Shown: piece by piece, positions 27,521-35,061 of the stretch
Numbering within the stretch: position 1 is the first letter of the stretch
How the letters are laid out: each line of letters starts with the position of its first letter
Source of the DNA: Streptomyces massasporeus
GTDB lineage: Bacteria > Actinomycetota > Actinomycetes > Streptomycetales > Streptomycetaceae
Length of the DNA: 64,000 bases
Direction of reading: 5' to 3'
NCBI RefSeq assembly: GCF_014648995.1
Contig: NZ_BMSE01000004.1
Location: 310,001 to 374,000, forward strand
Translations under genes and position numbers: made by a program
Notes under the pieces: model-generated
Told to the model about the DNA's origin: nothing
The model's database searches: none
Seen by the model: the letters and a program-made list of their open reading frames with translations, nothing else

Positions 27521-28939
27521 ATGTCAGACAGCTCCCCCCTGCCGCCGGTGCGGCTGCACCCCGAAGCGGAGCTGGCGCGCGACGCCCTGTCCACGCCGTT
27601 GCTGTCCCGGGCCGCCCGGCTCGCCCGCTGGGCCGGGCCGGACACCCGTGTCGACGCCGGGGGCGGGCTCGTCGACGAGCAGCTGCCCGCGGCCGTCGAG
27701 GCGCTCGGACTGAGCGGGGACGACGCCGCCGCCGATGCGAGCGAGGCCTGGCGGGTCGCCGTGGACGCCGGACTCGTCGAGGTCGTCGACGAGGAGGAAG
27801 GCACCGTGACGGCCGGTGAGGACCTGGCCCTGCTCACCGGTGGCTCCCCGCAGGACGTGCTCGCCGTGTGGCTCGCCGCCCTGGAGACCGTGCTCGCCGA
27901 CGCGAGCGTGCCCGACCTGGACGGGCTGGTGGACGAGGACGGCGAGGTCGACCTCTCCTCTCTCGACTGGGACCCCGAGGCCGAGGCCGAGTTCCTCGAC
28001 GGCGTCCTCGGCAACCTCTATCTGCTGACCGCCGGCGACGACACGCCCGACGGTGCCCCGGTGCCGCTGCCGGCGCTGGCCGCCTCGGTGATCGTGCCCA
28101 GCGACATGGGAGAGCCCACCAACGACGTCCTGGAGCAGGTGTCCGACGCCATGATGCGGCTGGACGACCAGTTCCGGATGCTGGAGCCGGTGGGGTTCGT
28201 CGCGTACCAGCCGGTCGACGAGGCGCTCATGGCCGACGCCGACGAGGAGCCCGCGGCGCCCGTCGACGACACCGACGTCTCCCGGTACGGCATGGTCCGG
28301 CTCACCCCGCTCGGGCTGTACGGCATGCGCGCACGGCTGAGGGAGGCCGGGTTCGAGGCGCCGGCCGTCGGGGACCTCGCCGACAAGGGCGCCGACGTGC
28401 TGCTCGACGGCACGGCGGAGTTCCCGCCCGGTGCCGCGCAGGCCGAGACCGAGCAGTGGCTCCGGCGGCGGGAGCCGCTCGGCGCGGCGCGGGAGTTGCT
28501 CGCCGCGGCCCGGGGCTCCGACGCCGGGGCACCGCTGCGGCGGCTGAGGTGCCAGCAGGCCCTGTCGCTGGTGGGGGCCTCGGCCGAGCCCGCACTGCGG
28601 GAGGTGCTCGACGACGCCGAACTGGGCGGGCTCGCGCGGGTGTGGCTGACCGAGAACGGCGCGGTGGACGTGCCCGCGCCGTCCGAGGCGATGGTGTACT
28701 GGCTGACCATCGACACGGTGGCCGCGCAGCTCGCCGCGGAAGGGAATTCCGAGGAGCTGCGGGCCTTGGTGCAGGGGCTCGCGCAGCAGCACAGTGGGTT
28801 CTTCGCGGCGGTGTGGCGGGTCGATCATCCTGCGACCGCCGATGTGCTGGAGGCCATGGGGCGGTTGCATCCGGACAAGAAGGTGGCGAAGGAAGCGCGG
28901 AAGGCCGCGTTCAAGGCTCGGTCGCAGCAGGGGGGCTGA
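27521..28939 (+). CDS. conserved protein of unknown function
   Basis: This 472-residue soluble protein is rich in Ala, Asp, Glu and Leu. It has no signal peptide or membrane segment and I recognise no catalytic motif. The N-terminal half is acidic (EEEGTVTAGEDLALLTGG; GEVDLSSLDWDPEAEAEFLD). The C-terminal third looks like HEAT-type helices (LRCQQALSLVGASAEPALRE) and ends in a basic tail KKVAKEARKAAFKARSQQGG. It may be a scaffold or regulatory protein. ATG 27521 follows AGGAGA by ten bases. It stands alone, divergent from the nuclease gene. Confidence 0.75.
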   Translation: MSDSSPLPPVRLHPEAELARDALSTPLLSRAARLARWAGPDTRVDAGGGLVDEQLPAAVEALGLSGDDAAADASEAWRVAVDAGLVEVVDEEEGTVTAGEDLALLTGGSPQDVLAVWLAALETVLADASVPDLDGLVDEDGEVDLSSLDWDPEAEAEFLDGVLGNLYLLTAGDDTPDGAPVPLPALAASVIVPSDMGEPTNDVLEQVSDAMMRLDDQFRMLEPVGFVAYQPVDEALMADADEEPAAPVDDTDVSRYGMVRLTPLGLYGMRARLREAGFEAPAVGDLADKGADVLLDGTAEFPPGAAQAETEQWLRRREPLGAARELLAAARGSDAGAPLRRLRCQQALSLVGASAEPALREVLDDAELGGLARVWLTENGAVDVPAPSEAMVYWLTIDTVAAQLAAEGNSEELRALVQGLAQQHSGFFAAVWRVDHPATADVLEAMGRLHPDKKVAKEARKAAFKARSQQGG

Positions 28940-28960
28940 GCCTGGGGTGCGGGGTGCGGC

Positions 28961-28996
28961 GCCGTCGTGGCTTTTCGCGCAGTTCCCCGCGCCCCT
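28961..28996. repeat. dispersed Streptomyces GC palindrome copy (2 of 4)
   Basis: It reads GCCGTCGTGGCTTTTCGCGC then AGTTCCCCGCGCCCCT, the inverse orientation of the copy at 5015. It fills the spacer between the unknown gene and the PhoX gene, just upstream of the PHO box. Confidence 0.7.
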
Positions 28997-29004
28997 GGGG
29001 TGTT

Positions 29005-29026
29005 GTTCAACTGGTGTTCACGGATG
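29005..29026 (+). promoter_or_regulatory. PHO box (PhoP operator)
   Basis: Two adjacent 11-base direct repeats, GTTCAACTGGT (29005-29015) and GTTCACGGATG (29016-29026), match the Streptomyces PHO-box pattern of GTTCACC units with 11-base period. It is 68 bases before the phoX start, so PhoP-dependent induction in phosphate shortage is expected. Confidence 0.7.
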
Positions 29027-29093
29027 AGCGGGACGGTTTCGCCGAACGAGGTCCGCCACCCTCCACGGCATATCCACCGTCACAGGAGACACC

Positions 29094-30542
29094 ATGTCGC
29101 TCACCCGTAGGGACTTCGCCAGAAACTCCGCGATCACCGGTGCCGGTGTCGCGCTGGCGGGCAGTGTCGGCGCCCTCGCCACCGCGCCGAACGCCCTCGC
29201 CTCCGACGACACCGGCAGCGCGGGGGACCGGGCGTCGGACGCCCGGCACGGAGTCGGCTACGGGCCGCTCGTCCCGGACCCCAAGGGCATCCTCGCCCTG
29301 CCCGCCGGCTTCGCGTACCGGGTCATCACGTACAGCGGCAAGACCAAGCTGGAGTCCGGCGAGTCCACGCCGTCCAACCACGACGGCACCGCCGCCTTCG
29401 ACGGCCCCCGCGGCACCACCCTGCTCGTCAACAACCACGAGCTGAAGGGCCCGCGCGCCAACTGGGAGCACCCGGTGCCGCTCGCCGAGGGCCTCGTCTA
29501 CGACCCCGCGGCCGCCGGCGGCTGCACCGTCGTCGAGGTACGGCCCGGCGGACGGGTCGCGGAATGGGTCGGCATCGCCGGCACCTCCACCAACTGCGCG
29601 GGCGGCGCCACCCCCTGGGGCACCTGGCTCACCTGCGAGGAGAACTCCGACAAGGCCGGCGTCAACGGCATGACCAAGGACCACGGTTACGTGTTCGAGG
29701 TCGATCCGTGCGACCGGCGCGCCAATCGCGGTCCCAAGCCGCTGAAGTTCTTCGGCCGCTACGACCACGAGGCCGTCGTCATCGACCCCAAGCGCGGCCA
29801 CGCCTACCTCACCGAGGACGCCTCCGGCCCCAACGGCCTCTTCTTCCGCTGGACCCCGCCCCGCGGCTTCGAGTACGGCCCCGGGAAGTTCCGGAGGCTC
29901 GCCGACGACGCCGGCGTGCTCCAGGCGCCCAAGTGCTTCGACTCCGGCGGCACGTTCGTCGACGACCTGTCCCGCGCCACGAAGATCGGCACCGTGTACG
30001 GCGTCGACTGGGTGGACGTCCCCGACCGCGACGCCCGCACCACGCCCGTGCGCAAGCAGTTCAAGGACGGCGAGGTCACCCGCGCCCGCAAGCTGGAGGG
30101 CATGTGGTGGGGCGACGGCGGTGCCTACATCGTCTCCTCCTACGCTCGTGAGGAAAGCCCGGTCCAGCACGACGGCCAGGTCTGGTTCTACGACCCCAAG
30201 CGCCGCACGCTGACGCTCAAGGTCCTGCTCGGAGTGAACCCCGACCCGTCGAAGGACGGGGCGTTCGACGGTCCGGACAACATCACCGTCTCCCCGTACG
30301 GCGGCCTGGTCATCGCCGAGGACGGGGAAGGCGTACAGCACCTGTTCGGCGCCACCGACAGCGGACGCACCTACCCGATCGCCCGCAACGAGCTGAACAT
30401 CGGCACCGAAGAGGAGCCGGAATACAGCGAGTTCACCGGCGTCACCTTCTCGCCCGACGGGCGGACCCTCTACGCCAACATCCAGACGCCGGGCATCATG
30501 CTCGCCATCACCGGTCCCTGGAAGCGGCAGAAGCGGTCATAA
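29094..30542 (+). CDS. phoX: PhoX-type (DUF839) Tat-secreted alkaline phosphatase
   Basis: This 482-residue protein carries a Tat signal (SLTRRDFARNSAITGAG, cleavage near ALASDD) and the DUF839/PhoX six-bladed propeller. Visible are NHDGTAAFDGP, LLVNNHE, GTWLTCEEN (metal-binding Glu region), FGRYDHEAVVIDPKRGHAYL, WTPPRGFEYGPG and FDGPDNITVSPYGGLVIAEDG. PhoX enzymes use iron and calcium and release phosphate from esters outside the cell. ATG 29094 follows CAGGAGA. The PHO box upstream supports phosphate regulation. It stands as a single gene; the Y RNA promoter follows its stop. Confidence 0.9.
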   Translation: MSLTRRDFARNSAITGAGVALAGSVGALATAPNALASDDTGSAGDRASDARHGVGYGPLVPDPKGILALPAGFAYRVITYSGKTKLESGESTPSNHDGTAAFDGPRGTTLLVNNHELKGPRANWEHPVPLAEGLVYDPAAAGGCTVVEVRPGGRVAEWVGIAGTSTNCAGGATPWGTWLTCEENSDKAGVNGMTKDHGYVFEVDPCDRRANRGPKPLKFFGRYDHEAVVIDPKRGHAYLTEDASGPNGLFFRWTPPRGFEYGPGKFRRLADDAGVLQAPKCFDSGGTFVDDLSRATKIGTVYGVDWVDVPDRDARTTPVRKQFKDGEVTRARKLEGMWWGDGGAYIVSSYAREESPVQHDGQVWFYDPKRRTLTLKVLLGVNPDPSKDGAFDGPDNITVSPYGGLVIAEDGEGVQHLFGATDSGRTYPIARNELNIGTEEEPEYSEFTGVTFSPDGRTLYANIQTPGIMLAITGPWKRQKRS

Positions 30543-30572
30543 ATTCGGTCGCGATTCCCGAGTTGCGCCTCC

Positions 30573-30578
30573 TACAGT
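30573..30578 (+). promoter_or_regulatory. candidate -10 for the Y RNA / rsr transcript
   Basis: TACAGT fits the TAnnnT consensus and would start transcription around 30585, about ten bases before the first Y RNA stem. No strong -35 is visible (CGATTC near 30552). It is the only good -10 between phoX and the RNAs. Confidence 0.4.
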
Positions 30579-30594
30579 GAGATCACAACGTCAC

Positions 30595-30673
30595 GCACCT
30601 CCCGGTGCGATGGCAGCGGCTACTTCTCTTCCAAAGAATCCGACGCCGCCGCCGACTTGATCTCGGGAGGCGC
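30595..30673 (+). ncRNA. compact Y RNA (Ro60-binding) without tRNA-like module
   Basis: The outer stem pairs 30595-30604 with 30664-30673 (CCTCCCG with CGGGAGG, plus GC closing pairs), and an inner stem pairs GGCAGCGGC (30612-30620) with GCCGCCGCC (30645-30653) with one A-C mismatch. Between them is the Y RNA signature GGTGCGATGG on the 5' side and GCCGACTTGAT on the 3' side, resembling the Ro60-binding strand of animal and bacterial Y RNAs. The 24-base loop begins TACTTC. A near copy of the 26-base 5' strand recurs at 30689-30714 in the second Y RNA. It lies upstream of the Ro60 gene on the same strand. Confidence 0.72.
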
Positions 30674-30680
30674 AGCATGT

Positions 30681-30829
30681 GGTGGGTGCCCGGTGCGAAG
30701 GCAACGGTTACTTCCTGGGATCGGAGGGTTGCGGGTTCGAGTCCCGTCAGCGACTTCGGGTCGCTGTAGCTCAATTGGGTAGAGCATCTGAATTAGTCCG
30801 TCGCCGACTTCTGTCCTCGGGCACCCGCC
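30681..30829 (+). ncRNA. yrlA: YrlA-type Y RNA with circularly permuted tRNA-like domain
   Basis: The outer stem of 12 bp pairs 30681-30692 with 30818-30829; the inner stem GGCAACGG (30700-30707) pairs with CCGTCGCC (30798-30805), again with an A-C mismatch at the fourth position. The insert holds tRNA parts in permuted order. These are an anticodon-like 5-bp/7-nt arm (30711-30727), a T arm GCGGGTTCGAGTCCCGT (30731-30747), the acceptor 3' strand CAGCGAC (30748-30754), a TTCGG linker, a perfectly matching acceptor 5' strand GTCGCTG (30760-30766), TA, and a D arm with GCTC/GAGC (30769-30785). This is the known YrlA plan. The T-rich CTCTTTT after it may end the RNA. Confidence 0.88.
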
Positions 30830-30850
30830 TCTTTTCCGCATGCAGCGTCT

Positions 30851-30877
30851 CCCCCGAAATGCGAATGAATTCGGGGG
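30851..30877 (+). promoter_or_regulatory. hairpin that sequesters the rsr ribosome binding site
   Basis: CCCCCGAA (30851-30858) pairs with TTCGGGGG (30870-30877); the loop has 11 bases. The 3' arm GGGGG is also the Shine-Dalgarno of the Ro60 gene, whose ATG is at 30886. The hairpin could tune translation or mark the 3' end of the upstream RNA transcript. Confidence 0.55.
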
Positions 30878-30885
30878 AATTCACC

Positions 30886-32469
30886 ATGGCGCGATTCAAC
30901 TCCAAGGCAGCCCGCGCGCGTCCCGTCTCGCGCGTGACGTCCACCGGGCGTGTGCTGCGCACCTACGAGGGCGGCCGGGGCCGCGAGCGGGACGCCCGCT
31001 CCGAGCTCTTCCTGCTCGCCGTCTCCCACTTCGTCTCCCAGCAGACCTTCTACGAGACCGGCGCCGACCGCGACGACCGCTTCCAGCGGCTCGTGCGTGA
31101 ACTCGCCGTCACCGACCCGGAGTGGACGGCCGGCCTGCTCGGCTGGCTGCGCGGCGCGGGCAACCTGCGCACGGCCTCGGTCGTCGGCGCCGCCGAGTAC
31201 GTGAAGGCCCGCCTGGACGCGGGCGCGACCGACGGTCCGTCCAACCGGCAGGTCGTCGCCTCGGTCCTCCAGCGGCCCGACGAGCCCGGCGAACTGCTCG
31301 CGTACTGGACCGCGATGTACGGCCGCAACGTGCCGAAGCCGGTCAAGCGCGGTGTGGCGGACGCCGTGCGCCGCCTGTACCACGGCAAGGCGCTGCTGAA
31401 GTACGACACCGCCTCCAAGGGCTACCGCTTCGGCGACATCCTCAACCTCGTGCACGCGGCCCCGGACCCGGACAAGCCGTGGCAGGGCGAGCTGTTCCGG
31501 TACGCCCTCGACCGCCGGCACCACCCGGACACCGCCGTGCCGCCCGCGTCCGCCCACGTGCTGAACGCGCACCGTGAGCTGATGGCGCTGCCCGTGGAGG
31601 ACCGGCGTGCGGTCGTGACCGCCGAGGGCGGTGCCGAACGGCTGGCCGGCGCCGGGATGACGTGGGAGGCGCTGGCGGGCTGGCTCCAGGGGCCGATGGA
31701 CAAGGCGGCCTGGGAGGCCGTGATCCCCTCCATGGGGACCATGGCGCTCGTGCGCAACCTGCGGAACTTCGACGAGGCCGGGGTCTCGGACGAGGTGGCC
31801 GAGCGGGTCGCCGCGCGGCTCAGCGACCCGGCGGAGGTCGCGCGCTCGCGGCAGTTCCCCTTCCGGTACCTCGCCGCGTACCAGCACGCGCCGTCGCTGC
31901 GCTGGTCGTACGCGCTGGAGCGGGCGCTCGGTCACTCGCTGGCCAACGTGCCGGCGCTGCCCGGCCGGACGCTGGTGCTCGTGGACCGCTCGGGCTCGAT
32001 GTTCTGGTCGCGGCTGTCCGACCGCTCGGAGCTCAACCGCGCCGACGCGGCGGCGATCTTCGGCACGGCGCTCGCGCTGCGGGCGGAGCGCGCGGACCTG
32101 GTCGAGTTCGGCTCGACGAGCGACCGCGTGACGTTCCGCCGGGGCGAGTCGGTGCTGAAGATCCTCGACCGCTTCGGCGACCTGGGCGGCACCGACACCA
32201 CGGAGGCGGTCCGCCGGCACTACAAGAAGCACGACCGGGTGCTGATCGTCACCGACGAGCAGTACACGCACCACCACCGGGGCGACCCGACCGAGCAGGT
32301 CCCGGCCGACGTGCCGGTCTACACCTGGAACCTCGCGGGGTACCGGGCGGGCCACGGTCCGTCGGGCACGGGTAACCGGCACACGTTCGGAGGGCTCTCG
32401 GACGCCGCTTTCCGGATGGTTCCGCTGATCGAGGCCTCCCGGGACGCCGACTGGCCCTGGGCGGCCTGA
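30886..32469 (+). CDS. rsr: Ro60-family (Rsr, TROVE domain) RNA-binding protein
   Basis: This 527-residue orthologue of the Ro autoantigen has an N-terminal TROVE ring of helical repeats (about residues 25-355; landmarks VSQQTFYETGADRDDRFQRL, PKPVKRGVADAVRRLYHGKA, MALVRNLRNFDEAGV) and a C-terminal von Willebrand A domain with the MIDAS motif DRSGSM at 367-372. In other bacteria Rsr binds Y RNA, which tethers it to polynucleotide phosphorylase and helps RNA decay and rRNA trimming under stress. ATG 30886 is preceded by GGGGGAA; an in-frame ATG at 30865 lies inside the hairpin loop. Two Y RNAs directly precede it. Confidence 0.95.
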   Translation: MARFNSKAARARPVSRVTSTGRVLRTYEGGRGRERDARSELFLLAVSHFVSQQTFYETGADRDDRFQRLVRELAVTDPEWTAGLLGWLRGAGNLRTASVVGAAEYVKARLDAGATDGPSNRQVVASVLQRPDEPGELLAYWTAMYGRNVPKPVKRGVADAVRRLYHGKALLKYDTASKGYRFGDILNLVHAAPDPDKPWQGELFRYALDRRHHPDTAVPPASAHVLNAHRELMALPVEDRRAVVTAEGGAERLAGAGMTWEALAGWLQGPMDKAAWEAVIPSMGTMALVRNLRNFDEAGVSDEVAERVAARLSDPAEVARSRQFPFRYLAAYQHAPSLRWSYALERALGHSLANVPALPGRTLVLVDRSGSMFWSRLSDRSELNRADAAAIFGTALALRAERADLVEFGSTSDRVTFRRGESVLKILDRFGDLGGTDTTEAVRRHYKKHDRVLIVTDEQYTHHHRGDPTEQVPADVPVYTWNLAGYRAGHGPSGTGNRHTFGGLSDAAFRMVPLIEASRDADWPWAA

Positions 32470-32480
32470 GGGGCGACAGG

Positions 32481-32516
32481 CCGTGGCCCGCACCGCGTGG
32501 GGAGTGCGGGCCGCGG
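32481..32516 (+). terminator. terminator after rsr
   Basis: A 13-bp stem (32481-32493 with 32504-32516, one G-T pair) with a ten-base loop, followed by TTCTGTG, starting 12 bases after the rsr stop. Confidence 0.75.
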
Positions 32517-32531
32517 TTCTGTGCACGCATC

Positions 32532-32568
32532 TTGTTGAGCGCTGCACTGACATCTAACATTTCAGTTC
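32532..32568 (+). promoter_or_regulatory. GntR gene promoter with dyad CTGA-N11-TCAG
   Basis: TTGTTG (32532-32537), a 17-base spacer and TAACAT (32555-32560) form a good sigma-HrdB-type promoter whose start would fall at the ATG of 32569. The dyad CTGA...TCAG (about 32547-32565) covers the -10, a natural site for autoregulation. Confidence 0.6.
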
Positions 32569-33210
32569 ATGGAAGCCATCCGGCCCGTGCCCCGGACCCT
32601 GCTCAGGGACCGTGCGTACGAGGCGATCAGGGACGCCATCGTGGCCGGGGAGATCGAACCCGGCGCGGTGGTGCGGGACGCCGAGCTCGCGGAGCGGCTC
32701 GGGCTGTCCCGGGCGCCGGTGCGCGACGCGTTCTCCCGGCTGGTGGACGAGGGGCTGCTGGAGAGCAAGCCGCAGAGCCACACCCGGGTGACCCCGCTCG
32801 TGGCCGCCGACGTACGGGACGCCGCCGCCGTGGTCGGCGCCATGCACGAGCTGGTGACGCGGGTCGCCGTGCCCCGGCTGGAGGCCGCTGACATCGAGGC
32901 GATGCGCGCCGCCAACGAGCGGTTCGCCGCCGCCGTGTCCGCCGGAGACGTGGACGCGGCGCTGCGGGCCGACGACGAGCTGCACGACGTGCTCGTCCGG
33001 GTGAGCGGCAACCGCGCCGCCGCCGCGACCGTCGCCCGCTACACCCCGCTCATCCGCCGTCTGGAGCGACAGCGCTTCGGTGAGGGCGGCAGCTGCCGAT
33101 CGACCGGGTTGCACGAGCGGCTGATCGAGGCCTGTGCCGCCGGTGACGTGGACGGGGCGGTCCTCGTCACGGCGGAGATCTGGCGAGGCCTGGAGGAGCT
33201 CGCCGACTGA
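32569..33210 (+). CDS. GntR-family (FCD type) regulator next to ACC deaminase
   Basis: This 213-residue regulator has the GntR winged helix (DRAYEAIRDAIVAGEIEPGA then LAERLGLSRAPVRDAFSRL, residues about 14-65) and an all-helical FCD ligand domain with the metal/ligand residues in RADDELHDVLVRVSGN and STGLHERLIEACAAGD. ATG 32569 lacks a Shine-Dalgarno sequence and coincides with the predicted transcription start. It ends 48 bases before the ACC deaminase gene on the same strand and is therefore the likely regulator of that gene, though the effector is unknown. Confidence 0.87.
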   Translation: MEAIRPVPRTLLRDRAYEAIRDAIVAGEIEPGAVVRDAELAERLGLSRAPVRDAFSRLVDEGLLESKPQSHTRVTPLVAADVRDAAAVVGAMHELVTRVAVPRLEAADIEAMRAANERFAAAVSAGDVDAALRADDELHDVLVRVSGNRAAAATVARYTPLIRRLERQRFGEGGSCRSTGLHERLIEACAAGDVDGAVLVTAEIWRGLEELAD

Positions 33211-33258
33211 GGCCGGCCCCTACCGGCCGGCATCGATCGAGACGACCCCGGAGGATCC

Positions 33259-34275
33259 ATGTCCCTCTCCTCGTGCGAGCGTTACCCCTTGCTCTTCGGG
33301 CCCTCGCCCGTGCACCCCCTGGAACGGCTCACCGCGCATCTCGGCGGTGCCACCCTCTGGGCCAAGCGCGAGGACTGCAACTCCGGTGTGGCGTACGGCG
33401 GTAACAAGACCCGCAAGCTGGAGTACCTGGTCGCCGACGCGCTCGCCCAGGGCTGCGACACCCTCGTGTCGATCGGTGGCGTGCAGTCCAACCACACCCG
33501 CCAGGTCGCGGCCGTCGCCGCCCGGGCCGGGCTCAAGTGCGTGCTCGTGCAGGAAAGTTGGGTGGACTGGCCCGACGCCGTGTACGACAAGGTCGGCAAC
33601 ATCCTGATCAGCAGGCTCGCCGGGGCCGATGTGCGGCTGGTGAAGGCCGGGTTCGGCATCGGCTTCAAGGAGAGCTGGGAGCGGGCGCTCAGGGAGGTCG
33701 AGGAGGGCGGCGGGAAGCCGTACGCCATCCCGGCCGGGGCCTCCGACCATCCGCTCGGCGGACTCGGGTTCGCCGGGTGGGCGTACGAGGTCGCCGAGCA
33801 GGAGCGGGAGCTGGGCGTCTTCTTCGACACCGTCGTGGTCTGCTCGGTGACCGGGTCGACCCAGGCCGGCATGGTCGCCGGGTTCGCCGCGCTGGAGGAG
33901 GCGGGTGGGCGGGCCCGGCGCGTGCTCGGCGTCGACGCCTCGGCGAAGCCGGCCGCGACCCGCGGCCAGATCGCCCGTATCGCCGACCGCACGGGACAGC
34001 TCATCGGCTTGAAGCGCGAGTTGACCGAGTCCGACGTCGAACTCGACGAGCGGTACCACGCGGGTGTGTACGGCGTCCCCGACGAGACCACCCTGGCGGC
34101 GATGCGGCTCGCCGCCCGGACGGAGGGGATGGTCACCGACCCCGTCTACGAGGGCAAGTCCATGGCCGGGATGATCGACCTGGTGTCGAGGGGCGAGATC
34201 GGCTCCGACGCCACGGTGCTCTACGCCCATCTGGGTGGGCAGCCGGCGCTGAACGCGTACAGCGCGTTGTTCTGA
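33259..34275 (+). CDS. acdS: 1-aminocyclopropane-1-carboxylate deaminase
   Basis: This PLP enzyme (338 residues) opens the ring of ACC, the plant ethylene precursor, to 2-oxobutyrate and ammonia. PLP lysine is K50 in [12 protein letters not shown], with the phosphate loop [12 protein letters not shown]. The residues that separate true ACC deaminase from D-cysteine desulfhydrase are present: Glu298 in VYEGKS and Leu325 in [10 protein letters not shown] (family numbering E295 and L322). ATG 33259 follows GGAGGA. Together with the upstream GntR gene this suggests a plant-associated lifestyle. Confidence 0.93.
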   Translation: MSLSSCERYPLLFGPSPVHPLERLTAHLGGATLWAKREDCNSGVAYGGNKTRKLEYLVADALAQGCDTLVSIGGVQSNHTRQVAAVAARAGLKCVLVQESWVDWPDAVYDKVGNILISRLAGADVRLVKAGFGIGFKESWERALREVEEGGGKPYAIPAGASDHPLGGLGFAGWAYEVAEQERELGVFFDTVVVCSVTGSTQAGMVAGFAALEEAGGRARRVLGVDASAKPAATRGQIARIADRTGQLIGLKRELTESDVELDERYHAGVYGVPDETTLAAMRLAARTEGMVTDPVYEGKSMAGMIDLVSRGEIGSDATVLYAHLGGQPALNAYSALF

Positions 34276-34369
34276 CCGGCGGGGGGCGGGCGGCTGCGTC
34301 GGGGTGTGGGGGAATCATCCGGCGGGCCCTCGGGTTGTGCCGGTCAGTCGACGTCCTGGAGGAGCCGCC

Positions 34370-34774
34370 ATGTCCGATCAGCCCGCCGTCCGCGAACTCC
34401 GCCTCGTCGTGACCGCCGAGGACTACGACGCCGCGCTGCACTTCTACCGGGACGTGCTCGGCCTGACCGAGCAGGGCGCGTTCGCCTCGGAGGACGGGCG
34501 GGTCACGATCCTCGACGCCGGCCGGGCCACCCTGGAGCTGACCGACCCGAACCACGCCGCGTTCATCGACGAGGTCGAGGTGGGGCGGCGGGTGGCCGGG
34601 CACATCCGGGTCGCCTTCCAGGTGGACGACTCCGTCGCCACGACGGCGAAACTGGCCGCCGCGGGAGCCGAGGTCGTGGCCGAGCCGACATGCACTCCCT
34701 GGAACTCCCTGAACTCCCGGCTCGAAGCGCCGGGTGCGCTTCAGCTGACGCTTTTCACGGAACTCGGCGACTGA
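34370..34774 (+). CDS. VOC (glyoxalase/bleomycin-resistance) family protein
   Basis: This 134-residue protein consists of two beta-alpha-beta-beta-beta modules of the vicinal oxygen chelate fold (YDAALHFYRDVLGLTEQGAF; HIRVAFQVDDSVATTAKLAA) and ends CTPWNSLNSRLEAPGALQLT. The final LQLTLF matches the common metal-binding or structural strand. The enzyme may be a lyase or a binding protein; no substrate can be named. ATG 34370 follows TGGAGGAG. It lies 94 bases after acdS with no terminator seen. Confidence 0.85.
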   Translation: MSDQPAVRELRLVVTAEDYDAALHFYRDVLGLTEQGAFASEDGRVTILDAGRATLELTDPNHAAFIDEVEVGRRVAGHIRVAFQVDDSVATTAKLAAAGAEVVAEPTCTPWNSLNSRLEAPGALQLTLFTELGD

Positions 34775-34838
34775 CGGGGCGGTGGATGCCGGGTTCGGGT
34801 GGTCCGTCGGCTGCGGCCGCTTCGCCTGACCGCGGAGT

Positions 34839-34957
34839 GTGGGTCGGGGCCGCGCCGGGGGGTGTCCGTCCTCGGAACGGCGCGATGGGGTCTCACGCCG
34901 ACTGACTCCCCGTTGACGCGCCAACCGCTGCGGGCGGACACCCCCCGACACGGCCCC
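34839..34957. repeat. 120-bp dispersed repeat, copy B
   Basis: Second copy of the hairpin-forming block at 24314-24433, in the same orientation, with GGGGGGTGTCCG and CGGACACCCCCC arms. It occupies the spacer between the VOC gene and the LacI gene. The TTCGCCTGAC upstream of it also resembles the sequence upstream of copy A, so the unit may be longer than 120 bases. Confidence 0.75.
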
Positions 34958-35048
34958 TACTCGCCGTACGCGGGTGTGGGCGCGCGGTGGCGTCCGTGGC
35001 GGAGGGCGTCCGTCCGGCTTCCCCTGCCGGGCGGGGTTCGGGGGCGGA

Positions 35049-35054
35049 TACAGT
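35049..35054 (+). promoter_or_regulatory. -10 element of the LacI gene, leaderless start
   Basis: TACAGT ends seven bases before GTG 35062, so the message would begin at the start codon. No Shine-Dalgarno sequence is present. The -35 is poor (TGCCGG, 18-base spacer). Confidence 0.45.
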
Positions 35055-35061
35055 GCTGGGC

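Noticed and set aside
30731..30785. Ordinary tRNA gene
   Set aside because: The T arm comes before the D arm and the acceptor strands are swapped and joined by TTCGG, so it is not a standard tRNA; it fits the tRNA-like part of a Y RNA.
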